Source: Gaiellasilicea sp963784895 (lineage in GTDB: Bacteria > Actinomycetota > Thermoleophilia > Gaiellales > Gaiellaceae). Taken from it: a stretch of DNA of 64,000 nucleotides. Location: positions 1-64,000 of the forward strand of contig CAWATM010000017.1 of NCBI GenBank assembly GCA_963784895.1, given 5' to 3'. Under the pieces are notes generated by a model. That model made no database searches. It had not been told where the DNA came from and saw only the letters and a list, made by a program, of their open reading frames with translations. The stretch's first letter is position 1. Each line of letters begins with the position of its first letter. A program made the position numbers and the translations under genes. Positions 22,156 through 29,188 of this stretch are shown piece by piece.

Positions 22156-24020
22156 CCGCGTCGGGGTCGTGATCGGCGCGGGCAGGGCAACGGGGTCGGG
22201 CTCGGTCGCTCGACGGTCTGCACGACGGCCCCGTCGGCCCGGCGAAGGTAGATCGTGAAGGCGGAGCCGACGCCGAGCTCGCTGTCCACCGCCACGTAGC
22301 CGCCGCTCTGCTTCACGATTCCGTAGACGGTGGCGAGGCCGAGCCCGGTTCCCTTGCCTGCCTCCTTGGTCGTGAAGAACGGCTCGAAGATCTGGCCGAG
22401 GGTCGACTCGTCGATCCCCTCGCCGGTATCCCGCACGGTCAACGTCACGTAGCGGCCGGGCTCGATCGCGTCGTCGTTCTCATCCACCTCGGCGTTCGCC
22501 GTCTCGATCGTGATCACGCCGCCCGCCTGCATCGCGTCGCGGGCGTTGACGACGAGGTTCATCACGACCTGGTGGAGCTGGCCCGGGTCGGCCTCGATCG
22601 GCCCGAGGGCTGGGTCGAGCTGCGTCGTCAGCGCGACGTCCTCGCCGATCAGCGGCCGGAGCATCGACTCGAGCTCGAGCACGACGCCGTTCAGGTTCAG
22701 GAGCTCCGGCAGCAGCACTTGCTTGCGGCTGAAAGCGAGCAGCTGGCGCGTGAGCAGCGCGGCGCGGTCGGTCGCCTTGCGGATCTCGTCGAGGTCGCCC
22801 TCGAGCGGCGAGCCCGTCGGGGCCTGGTCGAGCGCCAGCGCGGTATAGCCGCCGATCGCTGTCAGCATGTTGTTGAAGTCGTGGGCGACGCCGCCGGCGA
22901 GCCGCCCGATCGCCTCCAGCTTTTGGCTCTGGCGCAGCTGCTCCTCCAGCCGGCGCTGCTGGGTCACGTCCTCGGCCATGCCGATCAGGTAGCCGGGCTT
23001 CCCGTCCCCGTCGCGGACGAGCGCGGTCGCGAGGTGGGCAACGACTGTCGAGCCCGACTTCGTCACGAAGATCGCCTCGCGCCGATAGGAGTCGCGCTCA
23101 CCCCGGACCACCTCGGCGAACGCCTGGTCGCCGGCCTCGACGTCCTCGGGGTGCCGGAAAGCTGTCGGCAGCCTGCCCACGAGCTCCTGCTCGGGGTAGC
23201 CGAACATCGACTCCGCCGAGCGGTTCGCGGCGAGGATCCGCCCGTCCCGGTCGAAGAGCATGATTGCGGTCGGCGCTGCGGCGAACATCGTCCGGAACCG
23301 CTCCTCGCTCTCGCGCAGCAGGGCCATCGTCGAGAGCGAACGGTGAGCGAGCGCGAGCGGCGCGATCAGCACGGGCAGGATCCACGGGTTGAACATCGTG
23401 AACGCGCCGACGGCGATCCCCAGCCCGGCCAGGACGAGCTCCATCGCGAGGCCGGTCGCCGAGAAGAGACCGCTCTGGCGGAAGCTGTGGCCGCGCCCGA
23501 GCCGCAGCATCACGGCGAGGAGGAGGTGGTTGACGGCGACGAACGTCACCGCCGCCGCCAGCCCTGCGGCGGCGAAGCCGCGGTCGCCCTCGAACCGGAC
23601 GAGGTCGGCGGCGACCCAGGCGGCGAGGGCGCTGAGCAGGTAGTTGGCGATGTTGAAGAGCCCGATGTACCAGACGTAGCGATCGCGGATCCACTGCGGG
23701 ACGACGATGGCGAGCACGAGGGGGACGAGCAGCGCCGGTGGCAGCACGAGCGCGCCGGCGACGACGAAGGCCGGCGCAGCGTGCAGGCTGTGGTTGCGGC
23801 CGACGGAGACGCGGAACATGGGCGCGACAGCGGCGAGCGGGAGCAGCAGCGCGGCGCGCAACCACGCGTCTCCGGACGGGATCCCCTCGCTCAGCGCCGC
23901 GGCTGCGGCAGCGAGCGCAAGCGTCTCGATCAGGGCCGCGTACGCGGATGCCGAGGCCGGCAGTCGGCGCACCCGCCTGGACTGCCAGCCCGCCTGCTCC
24001 GCCACTGCCGGCACGCTCAT
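22128..24020 (-). CDS. Membrane sensor histidine kinase with PAS domain (hybrid-kinase-like)
   Basis: 630 residues from ATG 24020. The first 250 residues hold six or seven TM helices, a membrane-embedded sensor. A PAS domain follows (I-M-L-F-D-R-D-G-R-I-L-A-A-N-R-S-A-E), then HisKA with G-G-V-A-H-D-F-N-N-M-L (phospho-His) and HATPase with N-L-V-V-N-A-R-D-A-M, D-T-G-E-G-I-D, F-E-P-F-F-T-T-K and G-T-G-L-G-L-A-T-V. The H-D-F-N-N class usually carries a C-terminal receiver. Here the last 20 residues (R-P-S-P-T-P-L-P-C-P-R-R) look out of frame and overlap the receiver gene by 28 bp. Confidence 0.85.
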   Translation of the reverse strand: MSVPAVAEQAGWQSRRVRRLPASASAYAALIETLALAAAAAALSEGIPSGDAWLRAALLLPLAAVAPMFRVSVGRNHSLHAAPAFVVAGALVLPPALLVPLVLAIVVPQWIRDRYVWYIGLFNIANYLLSALAAWVAADLVRFEGDRGFAAAGLAAAVTFVAVNHLLLAVMLRLGRGHSFRQSGLFSATGLAMELVLAGLGIAVGAFTMFNPWILPVLIAPLALAHRSLSTMALLRESEERFRTMFAAAPTAIMLFDRDGRILAANRSAESMFGYPEQELVGRLPTAFRHPEDVEAGDQAFAEVVRGERDSYRREAIFVTKSGSTVVAHLATALVRDGDGKPGYLIGMAEDVTQQRRLEEQLRQSQKLEAIGRLAGGVAHDFNNMLTAIGGYTALALDQAPTGSPLEGDLDEIRKATDRAALLTRQLLAFSRKQVLLPELLNLNGVVLELESMLRPLIGEDVALTTQLDPALGPIEADPGQLHQVVMNLVVNARDAMQAGGVITIETANAEVDENDDAIEPGRYVTLTVRDTGEGIDESTLGQIFEPFFTTKEAGKGTGLGLATVYGIVKQSGGYVAVDSELGVGSAFTIYLRRADGAVVQTVERPSPTPLPCPRRSRPRRGCSSSRTKR

Positions 24021-24100
24021 CTGCTCCTGCACCTCGTCAAGGTAACCAGGCGATCCACGCGCCGCCGGCGCCCCGTCTGGCAATTCGGCTGTGCAAGGGG

Positions 24101-24130
24101 GCGGCGGTACCTCAGGCGGGGTACCGCCGC
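24101..24130. terminator. Hairpin downstream of the ADWSS-repeat gene
   Basis: GCGGCGGTACC (24101-24111) and GGTACCGCCGC (24120-24130) are a perfect 11-bp inverted repeat with an 8-nt loop, 44 bp after the stop of the small secreted-protein gene on the minus strand and before the kinase gene. Confidence 0.6.
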
Positions 24131-24173
24131 GTACGTCGGTTCGGGGAGTCGCGCTCCCCCTTCCGTGGCCGTC

Positions 24174-24416
24174 CTAGCGGAGCGCGCTCGCCCGGTAGCG
24201 CGAGCTCCAGTCAGCCTTCGGGGCGAGCTTGCCCGAGGACCAGTCAGCCTTCGGCGCCCGCTTGCCGGACGACCAGTCCGCGCTCGGCGACGTGACGCCG
24301 GACGACCAGTCGGCGGCGAGTCCCGCTCCCGGCACGATCGCGGCGGCCGCGACGACGGCGGAGCAGAGCACGATCCGTACACGCTTGGACGGAGCCAGCG
24401 GCTCGATCTTTCCCAT
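24174..24416 (-). CDS. Small secreted protein with four ADWSS repeats
   Basis: 80 residues from ATG 24416 (SD-like AAAGGGGA). A basic start and hydrophobic core (I-V-L-C-S-A-V-V-A-A-A-A-I-V-P) form a signal peptide with likely cleavage after A-G-L-A (residue 34). The mature part, about 46 residues, is four units of 11 residues, each opening A-D-W-S-S: units 2 and 3 are nearly identical (G-K-R-A-P-K, G-K-L-A-P-K), unit 1 ends G-V-T-S-P-S and unit 4 ends R-Y-R-A-S. It is Lys/Arg-rich and has no Cys. The gene stands alone between its own palindrome and hairpin, downstream of trpA. I do not recognise the family. Confidence 0.7.
   Translation of the reverse strand: MGKIEPLAPSKRVRIVLCSAVVAAAAIVPGAGLAADWSSGVTSPSADWSSGKRAPKADWSSGKLAPKADWSSRYRASALR
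24182..24314 (-). repeat. Four tandem 33-bp coding repeats (ADWSS units)
   Basis: Period 33 bp inside the small secreted-protein gene; units start at 24314, 24281, 24248 and 24215 on the minus strand. Each begins with a GC(T/C/G)GACTGGTC(C)-type stretch encoding A-D-W-S. The unit at 24215 is partial. Confidence 0.7.
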
Positions 24417-24439
24417 GGGGGTCCCCTTTGCTGTTTGCG

Positions 24440-24459
24440 CATGTGCCCCTCGGCACATG
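24440..24459. promoter_or_regulatory. 8-bp palindrome upstream of the ADWSS-repeat gene
   Basis: CATGTGCC (24440-24447) and GGCACATG (24452-24459) with a 4-nt centre, 23 bp upstream of ATG 24416 on the minus strand. It may be an operator or a 5'-UTR hairpin. The rest of the 144-bp gap to trpA shows nothing further that I can assign. Confidence 0.4.
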
Positions 24460-24560
24460 TGACGACTGCGCCAGTTTTGACGAGAGTTGACAATGCCTGT
24501 ATCCCCGAAACGGCGTGGGGCGAGTCCCCCGTGGGGCGTGGTGGGAATCGCCGATCCGGG

Positions 24561-25262
24561 TTAGGACTCGAGCGCGTCCCGAAGCGAGCGTACGTACGCC
24601 CGCAGAGTGTCCGGCCCGCCCTCGGCGGCCTCGAGTGCGCGGGAGCCGACGACGACGCCGTCGGTGAGCTCGGCGGCGGCGCGTGCGTCGTCCGGCGTCG
24701 AGATCCCGAAGCCGGCGTAGAGGGCGACGCCGGGCGCCGCTGCCCGAGCGCGCTCGGCGAGCCCCGCCAGCGCCGACGACAGCCCCGAGCGGACGCCCGT
24801 CGTCCCGGTCACGGTGACGAGGTAGAGCCAGCCGTCGGTGTGCTCGCCCGCGAGCCGGAGCCGCTCGTCGGTCGACGTGGGCGCAACGAGCTGGATGCGT
24901 CTCAGCTCGGGACGGTCGCCGGCCGGGAGGTCCGCGACGATCAGGCTCGAGGCCCCGGCCGTGCGAACGTCCTCCGCGAAGCGGTCCCAGCCGTAGGCCT
25001 CGAGCAGCGACGAGTAGGTCATCGGCACGAGCGGGACGTCGACCCGCGCGCGGACGGCGGCGAGGCAGTCGAGACACGCGTGTGTCCGCATTCCCTGGGC
25101 GAGCGCGCGCTCCGCGGCGCGGCGGATCACAGGCCCGTCGGCGAGCGGATCGGAGAAAGGGAAGCCCAGCTCGACGAGGTCGGCGCCGCCGTCGACCGCA
25201 GCTTCGGCGAGCTCGGGCGTATCCGGCCCGGACATCAGGTAGATCGCGAGTGTCTTCGTCAT
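24561..25262 (-). CDS. trpA: Tryptophan synthase alpha chain
   Basis: 233 residues. It cleaves indole-3-glycerol phosphate to indole, which passes to TrpB. The catalytic Glu is E31 in V-E-L-G-F-P-F-S-D-P-L-A-D-G-P and the catalytic Asp is D38; the phosphate loop has G-F-G-I-S and V-V-G-S-R-A-L. It is about 25 residues shorter than usual at the N-terminus, beginning almost at the first barrel strand, as in some Actinobacteria. ATG 25262 overlaps the trpB stop by four bases. It is the last gene of the trp operon. Confidence 0.95.
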   Translation of the reverse strand: MTKTLAIYLMSGPDTPELAEAAVDGGADLVELGFPFSDPLADGPVIRRAAERALAQGMRTHACLDCLAAVRARVDVPLVPMTYSSLLEAYGWDRFAEDVRTAGASSLIVADLPAGDRPELRRIQLVAPTSTDERLRLAGEHTDGWLYLVTVTGTTGVRSGLSSALAGLAERARAAAPGVALYAGFGISTPDDARAAAELTDGVVVGSRALEAAEGGPDTLRAYVRSLRDALES

Positions 25263-26377
25263 TCGCCGCGGGCGAGAACCTCGGCGAGGTCCTTGTCGCC
25301 GCGCCCGGAGAGACAGACGAGGACGAGCTCGGCGTCCAGCTCGGCGACCCGCGCGAGCGCATGCGAGGGCTCGAGCGCGGGGATGATCCCCTCGGTGCGC
25401 GTCAGCCGTCGGAACGCCGCCAGCGCCTCCTCGTCGGTGGTGCCGACGTAGCGGGCGCGGCCGGTGTCGCGCAGGTGCGCGTGCTCGGGGCCGACGCCGG
25501 GGTAGTCGAGCCCGGCCGAGATCGAGTGCGCATCGGCGATCTGACCGTCCTCGTCGGCGAGCACGGACGAGCGGGAGCCGTGGAGGACGCCCGCGCGGCC
25601 GGTGCCGAGGCTCGCGGCACCTGCCGCCTCCACCCCGACGAGCTCGACCTCCGTGTCGTCGAGGAAGCCCGCGAACATGCCGATCGCATTCGAGCCACCC
25701 CCGACGCAGGCGACGACCGCGTCTGGGAGCCGGCCCTCGGCCTCGAGGACCTGGGCCCGTGCCTCGCGGCCGATCACGGCCTGTAGCTCGCGCACGATCG
25801 CCGGATACGGGGCCGGCCCGACGCAGGAGCCGATCAGGTAGTGCGTCGTCTCGACGTTCGTGATCCAGTCCCGGATCGCCTCACTGGTCGCCTCCTTCAA
25901 CGTCTGCGTCCCGAACTCGACCGGGCGCACCTCGGCACCGAGCAGGCCCATCCGCTCGACGTTCGGCTTCTGCCGGCGCATGTCCTCGGCGCCCATGTAG
26001 ACGACGCAGTCGAGGCCGAAGCGCGCACACACCGTCGCGGTCGCGACGCCGTGCTGGCCGGCCCCGGTTTCGGCGACGATCCGCCGCTTGCCGAGCCTGC
26101 GCGCGAGCACCGCCTGGCCGAGTGCGTTGTTCAGCTTGTGCGCGCCGGTGTGAAGCAGATCCTCCCGCTTGAGGTAGAGGCGCCGGTCGGGCGCGAAGCG
26201 CTCGGCGGGGGTGAGCGGTGTCGGCCGGCCCGCGTAGGTTCGTGCCAGCTCGTCCAGCTCGGCGCGGAAGCTCTCGTCCGCGTGCGCGTCCTCCCAGGCG
26301 GCGGTGAGCTCGTCGAGCGCCGGGATCAGCGTCTCGGGGACGTAGCGGCCGCCGTAGGCCCCGTAGGTCTCAGGCAT
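25259..26377 (-). CDS. trpB: Tryptophan synthase beta chain
   Basis: 372 residues, a short TrpB1-type chain that condenses indole and serine using PLP. PLP Lys lies in H-T-G-A-H-K-L-N-N-A; the G-A-G-Q-H-G-V-A-T-A loop and the phosphate-binding C-V-G-G-G-S-N-A-I-G block are present, as is the N-terminal Y-G-A-Y-G-G-R-Y-V-P-E-T-L start that contacts TrpA. ATG 26377 overlaps the trpCF stop by 8 bp, so translation is coupled through the operon. Confidence 0.97.
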   Translation of the reverse strand: MPETYGAYGGRYVPETLIPALDELTAAWEDAHADESFRAELDELARTYAGRPTPLTPAERFAPDRRLYLKREDLLHTGAHKLNNALGQAVLARRLGKRRIVAETGAGQHGVATATVCARFGLDCVVYMGAEDMRRQKPNVERMGLLGAEVRPVEFGTQTLKEATSEAIRDWITNVETTHYLIGSCVGPAPYPAIVRELQAVIGREARAQVLEAEGRLPDAVVACVGGGSNAIGMFAGFLDDTEVELVGVEAAGAASLGTGRAGVLHGSRSSVLADEDGQIADAHSISAGLDYPGVGPEHAHLRDTGRARYVGTTDEEALAAFRRLTRTEGIIPALEPSHALARVAELDAELVLVCLSGRGDKDLAEVLARGE

Positions 26378-27527
26378 GGGCCGCCTCGACGTAGGCGCGC
26401 ACCTTCGCGGGATCCTTGATTCCCGGCGCCGATTCCAGCCGCGAGGACGCGTCGACCGCCCAGGGGCAGACGCGACGGATCGCCTCGGCGACGTTGTCGG
26501 CCGCGAGCCTGCCGGCGAGCATCACCCGTCCCGGCTCGGCAGCTGCGCGCTCCCAGTGTCCGGGGTCCTCCTCCTCCCAGGGCAGGTCGAGCAGCCGCGC
26601 GACCTGCTCACCGTCGCGCAGGAGGACGCCGTTGCGGCCGCGGACACGTCCTTCCTCACGCTCGTGCACCTGGTCGACCGGCGCGGCGCTCGCACCCGCT
26701 TCGCCGACCCAGACTGCGACGGCCAGCAGCTCGTCCGGGACGGGCAGGACGTCGGCGGCTGCGCGCGGGCTCTCCGGCGCGAGGACGAAGCCGGCCAGGT
26801 CCGCGCCGGCCTCCGCCGCGACCGCGACGTCTTCCGCCCGCGTCAGGCCGCAGACCTTGACGAGCGGGCGCCGCAGCAGCTCGTGCAGCGTCGCGGCGGG
26901 GTCGGAAGCCTGCATCAGCGCCGAGCCGACCAGGATCGCATCGGCGCCCGCTAGCTCCGCGGCGGCGCCCTGGGCTCGCGTCCGGATGCCGCTCTCCGCG
27001 ATCGCGACCCGGTCGGCCGGGATCCGGGCGACGAGGGCGAGCTGGGCGTCGCGGTCGATCTCGAAGGTGGTCAGGTCCCGGGCGTTCACGCCGATCACGG
27101 GTGCGCCGAGCAGGACCGCCCGCTCGAGCTCGTCGGCGTCGTGTGCCTCGACGAGCGTCTCCAGCTCGAGGTCGGCGGCCAGGGCCATCAGCCGCCGCAC
27201 CTGCTCGTCGTCGAGGTCGCGCAGCAACAGCAGGACTGCGTCGGCCCCTGCTTCCTTCGCCGTCCGGAGGTGCTCCTCGGTCGAGAAGAAGCCCTTGGCG
27301 AGGAGCGGCACGCCCGAGCTCGCACGCGCGGCGCGGAGATCGTCCCAACTGCCGCCGAAGCGCTCGTCGACGAGGACCGAGACCGCCGCGGCTCCCGCGA
27401 GCGCGTACTCGCGTGCGATCCGCGCCGGGTCGGCGTCGAGTCGGATGTCGCCGAGCGAGGGCGATCGGCGCTTGATCTCGGCGATCGCGCCGAGGCCGGG
27501 TCCGCCGAGCGCGTCCCTAAACCGCAT
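26370..27527 (-). CDS. trpCF: Fused indole-3-glycerol-phosphate synthase / phosphoribosylanthranilate isomerase
   Basis: 385 residues with two barrels in the order TrpC then TrpF, as in enteric bacteria but unusual in Actinobacteria. TrpC (about 1-220): A-E-I-K-R-R-S-P-S near the start (catalytic Lys), L-A-K-G-F-F, N-A-R-D-L-T-T-F and A-E-S-G-I. TrpF (about 222-385): V-K-V-C-G-L-T-R with the catalytic Cys, and the catalytic Asp in W-A-V-D-A-S-S-R. The TrpF half is short (about 165) with loops trimmed, and TrpC lacks the usual N-terminal helix. It converts PRA to CdRP to InGP. ATG 27527 overlaps trpD by 11 bp. Confidence 0.93.
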   Translation of the reverse strand: MRFRDALGGPGLGAIAEIKRRSPSLGDIRLDADPARIAREYALAGAAAVSVLVDERFGGSWDDLRAARASSGVPLLAKGFFSTEEHLRTAKEAGADAVLLLLRDLDDEQVRRLMALAADLELETLVEAHDADELERAVLLGAPVIGVNARDLTTFEIDRDAQLALVARIPADRVAIAESGIRTRAQGAAAELAGADAILVGSALMQASDPAATLHELLRRPLVKVCGLTRAEDVAVAAEAGADLAGFVLAPESPRAAADVLPVPDELLAVAVWVGEAGASAAPVDQVHEREEGRVRGRNGVLLRDGEQVARLLDLPWEEEDPGHWERAAAEPGRVMLAGRLAADNVAEAIRRVCPWAVDASSRLESAPGIKDPAKVRAYVEAAHA

Positions 27528-28530
27528 GTGTGAACCTCACCAGCTCGTCCAGCCGCGTCGCGGCAGCGCCCGAGTCGATCGCGTCACGGGCGAGCGCGAG
27601 CCCCTCGCTCAGGTCGACGGCGTGCCCGGCCGCCGCGATGGCGCCGGCGGCGTTGAGCAGGATCGCGTCACGCCGGCCTCCGCCAGCGCCCGCGAAGACG
27701 TCGTGGATCGCCTGCGCGTTGTCGGCGGGCGAGCCGCCCACGAGCTCCTCGGGGCTGCAGCGCTCGACGCCGAGGTCGAGCGGATCGAGCACCCGTGTGT
27801 GCACCTCGCCGTCAACGACTTCGCAGACGTCGTTCGGCCCCGCCGGCGAGAGCTCGTCGACGCCGAACGCGCCGTGGACGACGAACGCGCGGCGGGCGCC
27901 GAGCTGAGCGAGCACGTCCGCGATCGTGCGCACGAGCGGCTTCGAGTAGACGCCGATCACCTGAGCACGCGCGCCGGCGGGATTGGTGAGCGGGCCGAGC
28001 ACGTTGAACACGGTACGCGCCGCGAGCTCGCGCCGGACCGGCGCCGCGTGCCGCATCGCCGGATGGTGCGACGGCGCGAACATGAACCCGAAGCCGAGCT
28101 CGTCGATCGACTGCGCGATTCGCTCCGGCGGCTGCTCGAGCCGGAAGCCGAGCTCCTCGAGCACGTCCGCCGATCCGGAGGCGGAGGAGACGGCGCGGTT
28201 GCCGTGCTTCGCGACGCCCGCTCCAGCCGCTGCGGCGACGATCGCAGCCGCAGTCGAGATGTTGATCGTGTGGGCGCCGTCGCCCCCCGTCCCGGCCGTG
28301 TCGACGAGGTCGTCTCGCTGCGGGTGCACCGGCAGGACGTGCTCGCGCATCGCCTCCGCGCAGCCGGCGATCTCGTCCGCCGTCTCTCCTTTGAGCCTGA
28401 GCGCGACGAGGAAGCCGCCGATCTGGGCCGGCGTCGCGTCACCGCGCATGATCGCGCCCATCACCTCGCGGCAGCGCGGGCGGCCGAGCTCCTTGCCGTC
28501 GAGCAGGTCGGCGAGCGCCTCCTGGATCAA
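27517..28530 (-). CDS. trpD: Anthranilate phosphoribosyltransferase
   Basis: 337 residues, normal length. It joins anthranilate and PRPP. Signature blocks: D-T-A-G-T-G-G-D-G (PRPP loop), N-I-S-T-A, K-H-G-N-R-A-V-S-S-A-S-G-S-A-D, a late H-G-A-F-G-V-D-E, and a metal-binding D-E-L-S-type segment. ATG 28530 overlaps the trpG stop by four bases. The position after trpG and before trpCF matches the biosynthetic order. Confidence 0.97.
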   Translation of the reverse strand: MIQEALADLLDGKELGRPRCREVMGAIMRGDATPAQIGGFLVALRLKGETADEIAGCAEAMREHVLPVHPQRDDLVDTAGTGGDGAHTINISTAAAIVAAAAGAGVAKHGNRAVSSASGSADVLEELGFRLEQPPERIAQSIDELGFGFMFAPSHHPAMRHAAPVRRELAARTVFNVLGPLTNPAGARAQVIGVYSKPLVRTIADVLAQLGARRAFVVHGAFGVDELSPAGPNDVCEVVDGEVHTRVLDPLDLGVERCSPEELVGGSPADNAQAIHDVFAGAGGGRRDAILLNAAGAIAAAGHAVDLSEGLALARDAIDSGAAATRLDELVRFTHAV

Positions 28531-29087
28531 CGCCGCTCCAGGAAGTTCCGCCCGAGCGCCGGGCCGAGCGGCGTCAGCACCGACTCGGGATGGAACTGGA
28601 CGCCCTCGATCGGCAGCGCGCGGTGGCGGACACCCATCACCTCGCCGTCCGGCGTGCGGGCCGTCACTTCGAGCTCCTCCGGGACGGTGAGTGCGGCCAG
28701 CGAGTGGTAGCGGCCCGCCTCGATCGTCGCCGGCAGGCCGGCGAAGACGCCCTTGCCGTCGTGTTCGACCGGCGACGACTTGCCGTGCAGCAGCGCCTTC
28801 GCCTGGCCGATCTCGCCGCCGAACGCCTCGACGATCGCCTGGTGGCCGAGGCAGACGCCGAGCGTCGGCACGGTCGGGCCGAGGCGGCGGATCAGCTCGA
28901 CCGACACGCCTGCATCCCCGGGCCTGCCGGGACCCGGGGAGACGACGAGGTGGGAGGGTGCGAGCGCCTCGGCCTCGTCGGCCGTGATCGCGTCGTTCCG
29001 GAAGACGCGAACCTCGACCCCGAGCTCCTGGAAAAGGTGGACGAGGTTGTAGGTGAAGCTGTCGTAGTTGTCGAGCATCAGCAGCAT
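28527..29087 (-). CDS. trpG: Anthranilate synthase glutamine amidotransferase subunit
   Basis: 186 residues, a class-I amidotransferase that supplies ammonia to TrpE. It opens L-L-M-L-D-N-Y-D-S-F-T-Y-N-L; nucleophile Cys is in G-V-C-L-G-H-Q-A-I; the His-Glu pair is in F-H-P-E-S-V. P-G-P-G-R-P marks the oxyanion region. ATG 29087 has SD AGGAG five bases upstream, and the reading frame of a small ORF from the trpE junction ends nine bases inside this gene. Without pabA in the window it may also serve folate synthesis. Confidence 0.95.
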   Translation of the reverse strand: MLLMLDNYDSFTYNLVHLFQELGVEVRVFRNDAITADEAEALAPSHLVVSPGPGRPGDAGVSVELIRRLGPTVPTLGVCLGHQAIVEAFGGEIGQAKALLHGKSSPVEHDGKGVFAGLPATIEAGRYHSLAALTVPEELEVTARTPDGEVMGVRHRALPIEGVQFHPESVLTPLGPALGRNFLERR

Positions 29088-29188
29088 TCGCACTCCTGGC
29101 CGGCGACGGCTCCCGCCGGGCGGAGCCCGGCTCCGCCGCCGCCTGCGGCGGCCCAGGAGCGCGAAGGGGCGTTGGTGGCGATCATCAT
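29078..29188 (-). other. 36-codon junction ORF between trpE and trpG
   Basis: An ORF filling the 97-bp trpE-trpG gap. Its ATG (29188) overlaps the trpE TGA and its TGA (29080-29078) lies just inside trpG, so ribosomes could pass from trpE to trpG through it. It opens M-M-I-A-T-N, loosely like the trpG start, then reads through a GC-rich hairpin region (C-G-G-A-G-C-C-G-G-G-C-T-C-C-G type arms) as Gly/Ala-rich sequence. It probably results from an inserted hairpin element rather than being a functional peptide. Confidence 0.4.
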
